NCBI GenBank assembly: GCA_006384855.1
Contig: VCJN01000724.1
Location: 1 to 64,000, forward strand
Source of the DNA: Tetraselmis striata
Taxonomy: Eukaryota; Chlorophyta; Chlorodendrophyceae; Chlorodendrales; Chlorodendraceae
Direction: 5' to 3'
DNA length: 64,000 nucleotides
The notes under the pieces were generated by a model. It was given only the letters and a program-made list of their open reading frames with translations. It was not told the origin of the DNA and did not search any database. Numbering within the stretch: position 1 is the first letter of the stretch; each line of letters opens with the position of its first letter. The position numbers and the translations under genes were made by a program. Below, piece after piece: positions 43,174 to 54,569 of this stretch.

Positions 43174-46100
43174 CCCTGGTAGTCACTGCGCTGGTGCCAG
43201 TCGTTCTATCGTCCCGGGGATGAAAAAACAAAGAGAATTATTCTAAAAATATGGCGACCCTCTCGTCTCGCGGAGCGACACTTCGTCGTTGGTTCTGCAT
43301 CTGCATCATAAAAGGCGGGGCTGCCGAAGCCGCCTCGATTTATTGCTCAATAAATCATGGCTTAAGGCCATCACAACTTGATTTGTCGTTTTAAGTGCCC
43401 TCCCCTCCCCTCTTTTTCTCTTTTGCTGCACTAAAAGTATTGTCAAAAGCACTGCAAGAGATGCAATTGGGCGGTTGTATCATATTGTTGGTGATGTCAT
43501 CCAAGCACACATTGGCCAGCAAGCTATTGCCTCAGGCATTACATTCATAAGAGGAGAACTATGAAGAGAACCATATGATTATATACAGTGGAAGTCCTTA
43601 CCCCGTGCCCTCCCGGCCGAAGTTTACAATACTATATGGATGTGTAATGATGGATTAATGCTACTCTGTCACTGTCGCACATGCTATTTGACGCTGCGCC
43701 TGGCTGAGTAGCGCGTGACGGGTGCTTGCCCTCATCGTGCGCCGCGTATGCTCGCGTGCTGGCTGATGTTGAGCTGATGCTTGCTGAGATGCTGCCCTCT
43801 CCGCGCGCGGCCTCCTTGCTGCGTTGCTTCGCTTGCCTTGCTCTCTGCTCCGACATTGTCGCGCACCCGTACGAGCGGCCTGGCTTCCCTACATGTGCAC
43901 ACTCATCTGCAGACAGGCAACACAGTTCTCCACTGCATGGTCAAGGCCTCGTCTATAATGCCGGGCTTATGATCTGTGCCAGCACAATAAGCACACATAG
44001 AGGCATCAAACCATGCCGTTGTCTTGGCATGGTGAGTGTAATACTCAAACTGAACATGCGTGCTACAGCCCAGGTTAGCCCTAGCGAATATGAGGCCATA
44101 GAAAGGGTGGTCTTTATCGAAGGGCTGCATGCCACACATGAAGTTGATGTCGTTCTCCAAGGCCCCGATCCGCAAACAGTTGAACAGCGTACTCCCTACA
44201 ACCATACAATACATATGCAATCCGTCAGCACACACATGCCAAATGATGCTCAGCAATACAAATATCACAGCCAACGACTAACATGCAAGTTTGCTTATCA
44301 GCCCACGGCCCATCGACAAGCTTTCCATCTGAATTCAGCACTTGGGGAATCAAGCTTCATTACTTTTGATGCTGGGTCATGGATGGATTACAAGCAACGG
44401 GGCTGCATGCAGTCCATCCAGGGTACAACACCTCGGAAATACTTTCTTGCCGGTCAGAGTCTCTTATTTTGCTGTTCAGGTCAGGCCAGGTTTTTGCGGC
44501 GGGTGTGTCGAATGGAGCCTCCCAAACAGACGATAGCGCGCGGGCACATGGGGCCAGGCGCGGCCGCCGTGCGCGTCGCTACGGCTTCTCCGGGACGGTA
44601 TAAAGTATTGTTTGGATTCAGCATCTTGTTTTGCCGATGTTAACCTATTTCAACCCCCCTTTCTACTACGTTACTGAGGGAGAAAAAGGCAACTAAAACA
44701 ACAAATCATGCATGCGATGGCCTAATAGAAAATGCGCGCAGAGAAAGAGATGGCGGATGGCGGGGTATATTAGTTTTATCTTCTTACAACACTAGCGGAA
44801 TATTTTAATGATAATTAAAAACTCAGATACGGTCAAGCTTCGTACGGATGTAACCATAAGCGTCGACGTTGATATAGTGTTTTTATTGTTCTAATAAACC
44901 GACTTCAATACCCGATCATTCCACGTCCTTGGACTACTACTGGCCTTTGATGCTGATGCAGGGGCGTCTTGGCGGATTATATTATCTATTCATCCGGCGG
45001 TACGGGGTGTCGTTCATTGCTATGTTTACGTTGTTGGTTCGGATCGAATTATTACTAGCTATGCATCAGCAGAATCCCGCATGGCAGCGCTCAGAATATA
45101 TCAGCAGTTGACGCGCGGCCGCGCATCACTGATCATGGCGAGCTGCCGGTGACGACTGTACTGCTCTTTCGCGATTACTCGCAGATAACCAAGTCGTCGT
45201 CATTGGCCCAACTACCCGCCCGCATTTGTATAGCCAGCCGCCGGTGAATACCTACTTACTCAAGCAAGTGGAATAAGGTGACGGCAACTCAGCCGCGCTA
45301 AGCAGTCCCCAACGGGTAGCGTTAAAACGGTGAAATGAAGCGGATGACTAACGGCTGGTAGTGGCGCGTGATTCGAACGAATAACCACATGTGTCACTGA
45401 CGACGAGTCAATCGGTGTGGCGCTGCTCGAAAATTAAGCATGACTTGAATGCGGCCTCAAATATGTATTATGCGCAATATGCTTTGTCAACGGCGCAGAC
45501 GTCGGTAGTCGACGCTTCGCTCATGACACGTAGTAGAGCGCGTCGTCGTCGTGTTTGTAGTAGAAACTGCATTTCAGAACATTGGATTGAGACATCGGCA
45601 AATGCCAGGCATATATGCAGTATTTTATTGTGTTCATTTGTAATCTTACGATGGCTCTCAAGCGTTGGCGCCGTCTTGTCCATTGAAGTGCATAACAGTA
45701 GCAGGACATCCATTTGTTCGAACCATTTGTGTGCTAGACCAATGATGGATAAATTGATGGTAACAGCATGTATTTGCTCCATTTATTCATGAGCGGGGCA
45801 GCACTACTTGGCAGTGTATGATTGTGAATTTCTGCTCTACAGAGGTTTCCCATTTGTTATTTGTGATGGGTATACAAGACAACAACTAATGAGATTATTT
45901 TAAAATTTGCTCGTAATGTTACTTACCTACGCCCAAATGGCAGTAGTCGAGACAGAATGAGAGCAGTGGAGTAAGGGCATTAAAAATGCTGATGCAATAC
46001 GTATTTGTGCAAACATGGTATATTTCCTTGAGATGGCGATTCATGACACTTACAAGAACTATGCAGAGTACATAGTCATGTGCAGCTATCGGTGCGCGTT

Positions 46101-46829
46101 GCATTTCAAGAGATACATAACAGTGAGTGCAAATGATACCTTGGAGGGCCGACTTGCGACAGCCTTTGTTGATCTTATTATATACAGCGCTGGCCGTTGG
46201 AGTTATTTACATTCGAAGGCGTGATGATGATTCCTGACGTTTGTGATATAGGTGCCAGCGGTGCTGTTCAGCATCCATGCATGTGAGGCGATGAAAAAGT
46301 TATAAAAATACGATTGCAGGGTAGCGCTTATGCGTTGACAGTCTCGCTGCTCTCCTGTTTTTAATGGTGCAATAGCAATCGTCTCATTCCGACCGTTGCA
46401 TCATATCGTGCAGTGTATCACATGATAAAGATAAACACACACCGTGCGATGAGTATGTGACGCATTACAGGCCAGTACGGCGAAAGCCTGCCTCAATATG
46501 TAAGCACGCTTTTTCATTATATACTATGTGTGTGTGTGTGTGTGTGCTCGCACGTCATTGTCGGCGATATTTTGTAGTCATACAACTCGGAGTGAGTAGC
46601 CTTCATGAAGCATGAACTGCAAACTGTTGCAGCTGCTCTTAGCTGTTATCATCACCCGACCAACAAAAGCAGGTACATACAGCGTACAAAGAAATTATAA
46701 TGATCGCAACAAATCTTATAGGTGACCATGCTCTGTCTGTGAGCAGGCTAGCTGCCGGACCATTATTCAACTGCTGTCCCGGAAAAAGTCGCCAGCCGCA
46801 ACAGCGCATATTGCCGCAGAGCGGTACCA
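43174..46829. other. Repeat-scarred region without a confident gene
   Basis: Begins with a short piece of the 25354/31190 repeat family (43186-43235). A minus-strand frame 44274-43903 (containing DINFMCGMQPFDKDHPFYGL and YYTHHAKTTAWFDASMCAYC) looks protein-like but is not recognised and lacks clear neighbours. A (TG)n run lies at about 46527-46546. Base composition is more AT-rich than in the host genes. Confidence 0.4.
43903..44274 (-). CDS. Unrecognised protein-like ORF fragment, 123 aa
   Basis: An open frame with balanced amino-acid composition and aromatic/Cys/His content unlike chance GC-rich frames. No domain recognised. No splice sites on either side could be joined with confidence. 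May be an old element fragment. Confidence 0.25.
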   Translation of the reverse strand: MAVIFVLLSIIWHVCADGLHMYCMVVGSTLFNCLRIGALENDINFMCGMQPFDKDHPFYGLIFARANLGCSTHVQFEYYTHHAKTTAWFDASMCAYCAGTDHKPGIIDEALTMQWRTVLPVCR

Positions 46830-47860
46830 ATTGTGCCTCGCCCGTGGGCCAAACCATGGAAACAACAGTCGTGCGGCATGCGGGTCGTCGGCAAAGATGT
46901 GGTCCAGCAGTACCAGCGCGCCATAATCGCTCATGTGGCGGATGAGGCGCCCCGTTGCCTGATTCGCGTGCCGGTACTACGCCTCGGCGGCGAGCCAGTC
47001 GCTGCCGGCGCCGGCCCGAAGTCGATCTTCGTATTCCATTTTCCGCCTCGCCGTTGGGGTGAGAATGGGGAATGGCACGCCGACAACCGCCACGCAGCGT
47101 CCCCCGTCATCGTCGCGGAAGTCAGTTACCTCGGAGGCGTGACCCCGCATATGACGGTCAGCAGCAGCGCGCCGCGCCAAGTCGTCCTCGCTGCCACACG
47201 AAAGATATTCATGACATGTTCGGCGTCAGTGGTTGCCGGATTGGCGGCAGTAGCACCGCCTTCCTTCTCCACAAAGATTGGCTTAGCGGGCTCCAGTGCG
47301 CGCTTGCACGCGCCGGAATCGGTGCGTTGCCAGCCCATGCACGCCAGCTCGACTTCCACGTGACTCGGGAAGAACACGAGCATGCCGTGCGGGACGACCA
47401 CGCGCACGAAGGTCGACAAAGCGGCGCACAGGTTGTCGAGGTAAACGGGGCTCGCCCAATTGCTCCCCCGGCTGTCCAGTTGTACCGCGCCCACGGACCC
47501 ACGATCACCGGCAGGAGCATCGAGGCGAGGTTTGGGAAGTGCGCCGTCGGCACGGTTTGGGTTCCGGCTGCGCCGCCAATCAACAGCGAGGCGCGAGGGC
47601 TGGCAACTTCTTTAACCGCGATTTTGGCACTCTCGGGCGACGGCATTGTTCCTGCTCGTGGTTGACGGGCCGTCGACGCGGCGCTCTTCTCTGCGCTGCC
47701 ACTCACGGGCGGCCGCAAGTGATCGATGGCGTCGATCTCTCGAGAGCAGCGGCAAGCCGAGCTCGGCCGCCGGGGCTGCGAATAGCTACAGCGCGCCGCT
47801 TGGCATGAGCACGTTGCAACATATAGAGATCGCGCTCGGGAAAACGACGCAGCCAAGAGG
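46830..47860 (-). pseudogene. RTEL1/FANCJ/DDX11-type (RAD3 family) helicase pseudogene, C-terminal helicase domain
   Basis: Segments in three minus-strand frames follow the order of the RAD3-family helicase C domain: LLPVIVGPWARYNWT (about 47500-47540), NWASPVYLDNLCAALSTFV with VVPHGMLVFFPS (about 47350-47460), PAKPIFVEKEG, then HASEVTDFRDD (compare GKASEGxDF), VVGVPFPIL (about 47060-47090), RRKMEYEDRL, and finally RHANQATGRLIRHMSDYGAL (about 46925-46980). A frameshift lies near 47140, and a TAG at about 46978-46980 falls within the conserved block just before RHANQAT. The Walker A half is not found in the window. It is a dead fragment, perhaps a truncated duplicate or an old retrocopy. I did not attempt to reconstruct it. 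Confidence 0.72.
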
Positions 47861-49384
47861 GCACGTCAAACATGCGCAGAGGCGGGGCGCGTGGTGCGGC
47901 TCGAGCTGCACTGCGACGTGGTATGTGCAGGGACTGCGGAGGGCGAACAACATTTTACAGAAGAAAGTGCCAGTGATGTCATTCACCACCTTGCTGCCAC
48001 TTGCCTCCCGGCCCACCTCGCAATTTGCCTGTAATCCTACCATATTAGTCACGAGGTGAGTCTATATGTGGGTCTGTCTGTCTGTCGTCATATTTCGGAA
48101 CGGTTTCGCATAGATTATTAGATAGATCGGCAATTTATTCGTTATAGATTCCGTAATAATTCCGTGCTGACTACCTTCTGACTACATGTAGCGACTAACG
48201 GTACGGGTACCGGCCGCCCCCGGAAGGGCCGCCGGTCGTCGCCGTTCGTCAGGTCTACAGGGCGGGCATGGCGCGAAGCGCCAAGCCCGCCGCGTGGACC
48301 GGACCCGGACGTCGGACGCCGTCGTTCGTCCGTCGCCGGACGCCGGACGACAGTCGCCCGTCCGCCTCGCCGCCTGTCCATCGACGGACGCCGGGCCCCG
48401 GGTCGGCGGGTCGGCGGACGAGGGGCTGTACGAAGTACAGGTAGCGACCAAGGATTACTGCGGTTGATTCTTGCGGCTCTCTGGATTCCTTCCACACTCC
48501 TTCTGCAACTACGCGGGTCTACTTGTACCCTTTAATTACCTCGTAATCTTACCAGTATAACCATATGTAATCATTCCGTTACAGATTCGTAATAAACTCC
48601 ATTAGACGCATATCACACGTCATCGCGACGCTACAGGTACATATTTTGGCATCTGGCTCAGAAGCCCAACAATCTCGCTGCTACTGGCCTAATCCGCGAT
48701 AGCGCGCGCGGCAGTGTCACGCGGGGAAAAATCGCAATATCCAGTGAAATTGGTCCAAATGCGATACTCGCAAAAGACCCATTTATTATTAGGAGTCAAA
48801 ACAACGTTAAATAAAATGGTCGCAATACCAAGTGAAATTTCAACACAGTATAGAAGTATAGAGCCGCCACTTTCGGGAATTTCGTCGCGATAATCATGAA
48901 CTATAAGATGTAGCGTTTCCACGCCTCTCTCAACAACCCACTACAAACGGGTGGCGACTAGAGGGCCAACCCATCCCGCCCCACTTAGCGTATATTGAGC
49001 CTCATTCTCACAGATCCGTGCTTCTTACCTTCTCGCCCCTCCGGTTGGACGCATGGCGCACGCTATCTTTGGCGTGCGGCAACGGAAACATGGATAGGGA
49101 CGCGACTTACCGTTGTGGGGCCGGGGTATTGCAGGGCGTGCTCAAGTAATTGGACGAGCGCGCCCATCTCCCAGCCCCAAGCGAGGTCGAGTCGCTAAAG
49201 CAAAACCAGTGCGAGACGCAGTGGCAACAGCGGCGGGTTCCCTGCCTGCTTAGACAGTATCACCTCATCCTCGTCCTAAGGAACGTGCTGCCTATGTGGT
49301 CAGATAACTGCGCTGTATGATAACTACTACTGTCTGATTCGCGCACATTCTCCGTGAACCCAAGCGTGAATAAGGGTGGCACGT
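47861..49384. other. No confident gene
   Basis: Contains a GC-rich block of CGTCGCCGGAC-type repeats (48220-48420). A minus-strand ORF (48922-48689) has balanced composition (HLIVHDYRDEIPESGGSILL, TPNNKWVFCEYRIWTNFTGY), but I do not recognise it. Confidence 0.35.
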
Positions 49385-49800
49385 GCTCCTGTGGCAAGCG
49401 CGTGTTGGAGTCCTTCAGAGACGACGAAGCAACCAACCCTACACCTGCCCCTGCGCGGCAAAAACGAGACATACCGCCGTGGGGGCGTGGGAATGGAGGC
49501 CGGCACGAGCGAGCTCGCGTGGGAAGCGCGTTCTTGAGTCCGTCCACGACGAGTGACGAGTGACCTACACCCACACCCACACCCGGGTATGCACGGCTGA
49601 GAAACGCTTCCGGGATACTTAGACGTGCCTTGGCGAGGCCGTCACGTTCCGCAAGCGGGAGGATGCAAGGGAAGCCGTATAGTGGCTGCCCGCGACGTGT
49701 GATACTTTCGACAAGATTGCCATTTGACAAAGACCGACGCGAGCTCGCGTGGAAAGCGCGTGTTAGAGTCCGTTTGTGACGACGAACGGAGGTACATGCA
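49385..49800. repeat. Three dispersed copies of a ~40-bp motif
   Basis: The motif AAGCGCGTGTTGGAGTCC...GACGACGA recurs at about 49396, 49518 and 49752; the last two are preceded by GCGAGCTCGCGTGG. In one frame they read KRVLESxxDDE. Spacing is about 120 and 235 bp. Origin unknown. Confidence 0.65.
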
Positions 49801-49829
49801 CCTACACCTACCCCGACTCGGTACGGCCT

Positions 49830-50217
49830 CTACCCCAATGCCAACTTGTATAACGACAGGACGGAGTTTCCGAGTGTTACAAAGAAGCCGTGACAGAATC
49901 TACCGCTCAAGTTTGGTCGGAGATCTGCTCCCCGGATTCCACACATCCTTGCGTTCCCTCCGCAGGGGGTGCCGCTCCCTTCACCGGGTTGCCTCCAAAG
50001 ATGGAGTGCCAATCTGCGACTGCACGGCTTTTTCGAGGTACGGCATCGGCGACAATCCTATCACTTGGGTCACGTAATAAAGGTCCACCATCGACGTGGC
50101 GAGATTGGATGCGGAAGCTCTCCGAAGATCTACGCGACGATCGAAGAATGCCAGCGGACCGACTCCGCCACGGTACCCTTCCTTCATCGTCAACCCGACG
50201 ATGGCGTTTGCACGTGA
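49830..50217 (-). CDS. Unrecognised protein-like ORF fragments
   Basis: A minus-strand frame (50193-49981) contains ASNLATSMVDLYYVTQVIGL and SPMPYLEKAVQSQIGTPSLE, then continues in other frames. The composition looks like real protein, but no family or splice structure is evident. Probably an element relic. Confidence 0.2.
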
Positions 50218-50483
50218 AAGAGGCCCTCGCGAAGGCCAACCGGGACGAGACAGAGGTAGAGGGCGTTATACATGATAACATGACCTCACTCCCCCCCCAA
50301 AAACACAACACCCCCGCCCCTTTTTAAGTCAACAATCCAGAAATAACATTGTGGACCGCAGATATACGAAATCAATCGCATCGTAACCGTTGATGTCGTT
50401 AACCGCAATTTCGGTGCTCCCGCGGCCGGGGCGCAGCGGGGCGGCAACGCCACGCGGCCGGGGCAGCGGGGCAAACACGCCTA

Positions 50484-50697
50484 TTGGAATCTGCCCGATA
50501 CCCTAGCTAGGCACCGGCCGATAACCTAGCACAGGTCGGGCACACGTGTCGCGCGCCTTTGCGCGCGCGCGCCTGTCTCCCGATCCGCCGGGCGCTCTGC
50601 TTCCACTCTCTTCCTGCCCACAGCCCGCAGCTCGAGCCCGGCTCGCTGCTCCCACTGTAAGATGCTCCGAGCACTTCCACTCACCATCACATCCGCG
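50484..50697 (+). repeat. ~210-bp direct repeat, left copy
   Basis: Shares with 52179-52395 the blocks GGAATCTGCCCGATAC, CTCTTCCTGCCCACAG, CGCAGCTCGAGCCCGGCTCG, TAAGAT and CTCCGAGCAC, with small indels. About 1.7 kb separates the two starts. Confidence 0.85.
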
Positions 50698-51433
50698 GTC
50701 GACTCGTTGTAGTTATGGGCCCTCACACGTCACGTGGGCGCGAGCGGGGTGCAAGGAGAAGTCCGTGCGTCCGGCTCACGTCCAGAGTCGTAGTTCGAAA
50801 AACGGCCGAGTCGGCTGCCACAAGGTCGCCGAAAACAAGCTCACGATGGGGCGGGGGATGCACGCTGAGCCTCCGAGGCCAGTACACAACCCTCCCGACA
50901 CCGTATCCAGGTTCTGCCTACCGGCCCGAGAGAGCCAGCCTCCGGGACTGCGCTCAACAGACAAGTCCCCGGGATTTTGCCGAACACCGTTGTGCCTAGC
51001 TATTAGATTCAAACCTTAGCTATCAGATAACTTAGCTATTAGATTCGAACACACAGGTTGCGTCGAGCCATGCCGTAGTCACACGTCGTGGTTTCACTAA
51101 AAATACCGGAGGCAGACGGCGAAACGACCGGCGAGCCCACGGGTGGCTTTTACTTACTGGAAGGACTGCCGGACGACCGCCGCGGAGCTGCTGTGCGGAT
51201 CCCCGGACCCCGGACAGCGATAATAATACAGTGGAGCGTATCAGCGCGTAGCGCGTCGCTTAGCAACCATCCAAGATCGTCGCAACGAGAACCGCACGCG
51301 AATCGCCCATGCGCCTATCTGCCCAGGTCCCGCCTATCACATCATGCAGACCGGTCCCACTGAAGCGACAACGTGGTGATATTGCTGCCGACGCATGGCC
51401 GCGTAGCGGGCATCCACTTCGTCATGCAGTACT

Positions 51434-51979
51434 TTGTGTTTAGTTCAGTGCTTCGTGATTCGTGCTTCATACAACGGCAGCAAAACGCCACAGGGCGACT
51501 TCTTCGCGGGCCGCCTGGCGAGAACGCGTATCTACGACACCGTGCTCGTGGACCCTATGGGCGGCCGCTGCGACGACCCTTGCGCCTACTGCGCCTATGT
51601 TCATGGGCTCATGGCCAACCCGATGCAAGGCCCGACAAGGCCGGCCAGTGCGGCGGTTGGGCGTGCGAGAACACCAACTTCCGCGCCGCGCCCGGCGACT
51701 GCTACTGATGTTGCATCATCACCGAGCGCAGTAGTGGCGACCGAAAGGAGGGCGAGTGCACCATCCGGGTCAGCAGCCCGCCTACGAGCAATCCGGAAAC
51801 GAGCAGCCCAGCTACGAGTAGCGTGCGTACGAGCTGCATGCCCTCCCCCCCCCGACTGTGTTGGCTATCTGCCCTTTGGCATGGAGGCGTGCGTGCGCGA
51901 GGGGCTAGCGTCGGCGAGGCAGCGCTACTACTGGGTGCCGGCAGCTCAGCTACGAGCACCCCGACGTGTGCTCCCCTGA
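51434..51979 (+). CDS. Unrecognised ORF between the 210-bp direct repeats
   Basis: The open frame contains DFFAGRLARTRIYDTVLVDP, then MGGRCDDPCAYCAYVHGLMA, a CxxxCAYC cluster. After a low-complexity Ala/Arg/Pro stretch come DCVGYLPFGMEACVREGLAS and ARQRYYWVP. In a second frame about 51950-52070 reads HPDVCSPDCGGATLHHGVKC. The Cys/His spacing suggests a zinc-binding protein. Lying between direct repeats, it may be the body of a small element. No family recognised. Confidence 0.3.
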   Translation: MCLVQCFVIRASYNGSKTPQGDFFAGRLARTRIYDTVLVDPMGGRCDDPCAYCAYVHGLMANPMQGPTRPASAAVGRARTPTSAPRPATATDVASSPSAVVATERRASAPSGSAARLRAIRKRAAQLRVACVRAACPPPPDCVGYLPFGMEACVREGLASARQRYYWVPAAQLRAPRRVLP

Positions 51980-52178
51980 CTGCGGGGGGGCGACGCTGCA
52001 CCATGGAGTGAAGTGCGCGCAGGAGCGCGTCGCCCGGAAGCTATCAAGAATGTATGGGGTAGTCGCTATTGATGATTACTACTATTCGGTACTGTATTAG
52101 CGCCAAATTTCGACCATATAGTTCCAATTGCACACCGCGGCCAGACAGAGCTGAACCCCGTGTACAATTGAGGGGAGT

Positions 52179-52395
52179 GTTGGAATCTGCCCGATACGCT
52201 AGCACCGGCCGATACCCTAGCACCGGCCGAGCACATTTCGCGCGCCCCTTTGCGTGCGCGTGCCTGCACCCGGTTCGCCGGGCGCCATGCTTCCATTCTC
52301 TTCCTGCCCACAGTCCCCGCAGCTCGAGCCCGGCTCGCCGATCCCACTATAAGATTCTCCGAGCACCTCTACTTACCATCACCTCCGATGTTGAG
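52179..52395 (+). repeat. ~210-bp direct repeat, right copy
   Basis: Partner of 50484-50697. Both copies border a G/C-rich CGCGCGGCCGGGGCAGCGG-type minisatellite: the left one is preceded by two or three degenerate units at 50420-50475 and the right one is followed by the array at 52399-52590. Confidence 0.85.
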
Positions 52396-52398
52396 CCT

Positions 52399-52590
52399 TT
52401 AACGCCGCGCAGCCGGGGCAGCGACGTGGGTATGCCGCGCGGCCGAGGCAGCGGCGCGGTCACGCCGCGCAGCGGGGGCATCGGGGTGGGCACGCCGCGC
52501 GGCCGGGGCAGCGGCGAGGGCACGCCGCGCGGCTGTGTGGCGACGGGGGCACGCCGCGTGGCCGGGACAGCAGCGCGGCAAGGTCAGCCA
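52399..52590 (+). repeat. ~36-bp minisatellite, about five units
   Basis: Repeats of a GCACGCCGCGCGGCCGGGGC-like unit with a variable AGCGGCGxGG part. In one frame it reads GTPRGRGSGEGTPRG-type repeats. Related degenerate units occur at 50420-50475. Confidence 0.8.
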
Positions 52591-52629
52591 TATAAAATTG
52601 CTACATACAGGATCGACCTGGCAATTTGG

Positions 52630-53710
52630 CCGCACGGGTGTCTTATATGGCTCCGTATATGGTTCATACAACTGCGGCAATGCCACATACATTGCGGTAA
52701 CTTCATCGAAATGGGATGGTGACCTTGATGGTGGCGGCTTGCGGCGCTCATACTTGCGGCTTTGCGGACTTCCCTTGACATACAACATACGACTCTTCGC
52801 TTTTATTCTGCAAGTCCCGCATCATGGCCGTCGCCCGGGTAATCTTGCTATATGTGAGCATACATGGGGGTCGGCAGCCGGGAATCTGGTCGTCGGCAAT
52901 ATATAAGATTCACGTATACGGAGTTGACAGCTACAATCTAGCCGCACGGGTGTGGCATGTGGCTCCGTTTTGGCGTTTGTGCATGTTGCTGCGGCATCAC
53001 TACCACATGGACCGCAGTAGCTTTAACAAACAGGCACGATGCCCTTGGTGTTGGCGGCGGCCCTCCGTGCTCATACTTGCCGTTTTGCGGAACGCCCTTT
53101 ATGTATCACACGACTTCTCCGCTTTTATTTTGCAAGTCGCGCATCATGCCCGTCGACCGTGTAATATTCCCATGTGTAAACATATGTGGGGGCCGGCAGC
53201 CGAGAATCTGGTCGTCGTCCATATAAGATTCGTCATGTGTACGGGGTCGACAACTGACAATCTAGCTGGAGGGGTGTGTTATACGGCTCCGCATATATGC
53301 TTTATACGACTGCGGCACTACCACATACACCGCAGTACCTTTATTTATCGTAAGGGCATAGTGCCCTTGTTGGCGGCAGCCCGCCGCTCATAGTTGCGGC
53401 TTTGTGGACGTATTCTTGATCTATGTCACGCGATGACTCCTCCGCTTTAATTGGTCTTGGAAGTCCCGCATCATGGCCGTCGCGTCGTGGCCATACGCGC
53501 CCGTGTAATCTTCTATATATACGCATGTATGGGGATCGGCAGCTGAGGATCTGATCGTCGGACATATAAGAATTATGTGTACCGGGTCGACAGCTGACAA
53601 TCTAGCCGGATGGGTGTGTTACATGGCTCCGTATATGCTTTATGACTACGGCACTACCACACACACCGCAGTCGTACGGGCATATAGTGCTCTTGTTGGC
53701 GGCGGGCCTT
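52630..53710. repeat. Satellite-like tandem repeat, ~311-340 bp units, 3.3 copies
   Basis: Units start near 52630, 52941, 53264 and 53604 (partial). Each contains, in order, GG(A/T)GGGTGTGTTA-like, ATGGCTCCGTATATG, CTGCGGCA...CACATAC, GCTCATACTTGCGG, CGCTTTTATT, AAGTCCCGCATCATGGCCGTCG, a TATATGTG run, GGGGGTCGGCAGCCGGGAATCTGGTCGTCGG and ATATAAGATTC. Unit divergence is roughly 15-25% by eye. Confidence 0.88.
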
Positions 53711-54560
53711 CTCGGGCGACGCACATCTGAATCTGCCTTTGCCGAGGCTTGAGCGAAGGCGTTGTTTTTGCCCCGCGAGAGCAATCAACGCAGAGGCGCC
53801 GTCCCGCCCGCTGCGACCGAGTTGGCTGACTTTGGCGTGCGGCGGCATGATGCGAGTCGGCCTGCGTTGGCGCAGGCTTGGAGTCTTGCTTGACATGCGC
53901 AGATCAGGAAGCCGAGGCCGCTGTTGTCCGCCGCCTCGCAAAGGCCTGGATGATCCGAAGATCCGGCATGTTATGTCAGTGTTTCCAGTCAAGAGGGCGC
54001 GACGAAAGGGGCGGCAGGTGGCAAGTGCTGGGGCTGTGCAACACATGCAGGGTAGGTGGGCCCACGGGGGCAAACGCATCTGCCGCTGGCGCCGCATATA
54101 TAAAGGCGGCGCAAAGGTAGAATATATGGTGAGCACACGCCGAACGTAGTACACCGTACACACTACAACGTCACATATCACTACATTTACAGTGAGATCC
54201 GCACAACGCCTTCTTTTTGACGAAACCGGTTTTCGCAGTACATTTGTACAAATATAAGTCTCACTCGGCATTCTGACCATTTTAGCGCCGTTTTGACCCC
54301 CCAAAATGCGGTCTTTTCCAAGTAGATAGCGTATTTGGACCACTGGCGCACGTGGCAGTGGCAGTCGAACGGGTGCGCGGCAGTGGGCGGGCGGAATAAA
54401 TTATTTACATCCGGTTTCGGCCGGGACCGCCACGGCGGCGGGCTTGCTGATCGCAGGTGCGTGGCGGCAGCGGCTACAGCCATCGCGGTCTGGCGGCCGG
54501 CCCGCAACTCGAATGGCCCGCGGCCCGCTCTGGCCCTAGCACCGCGCCCCGACCATGGGC
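53711..54560. other. No recognisable gene
   Basis: GC-rich flank of the satellite. Open frames show no domain. Confidence 0.4.
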
Positions 54561-54569
54561 CGGCACTCC

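Noticed and set aside
45361-45435. tRNA-like GTTCGAATC with a GC-rich end on the minus strand
   Set aside because: No matching 5' acceptor strand or D/anticodon arms at the right distance, so no tRNA can be drawn.
52399-53710. Tandem repeats as a CRISPR array
   Set aside because: Units are directly tandem with no unique spacers, wrong lengths, and the genome is eukaryotic.
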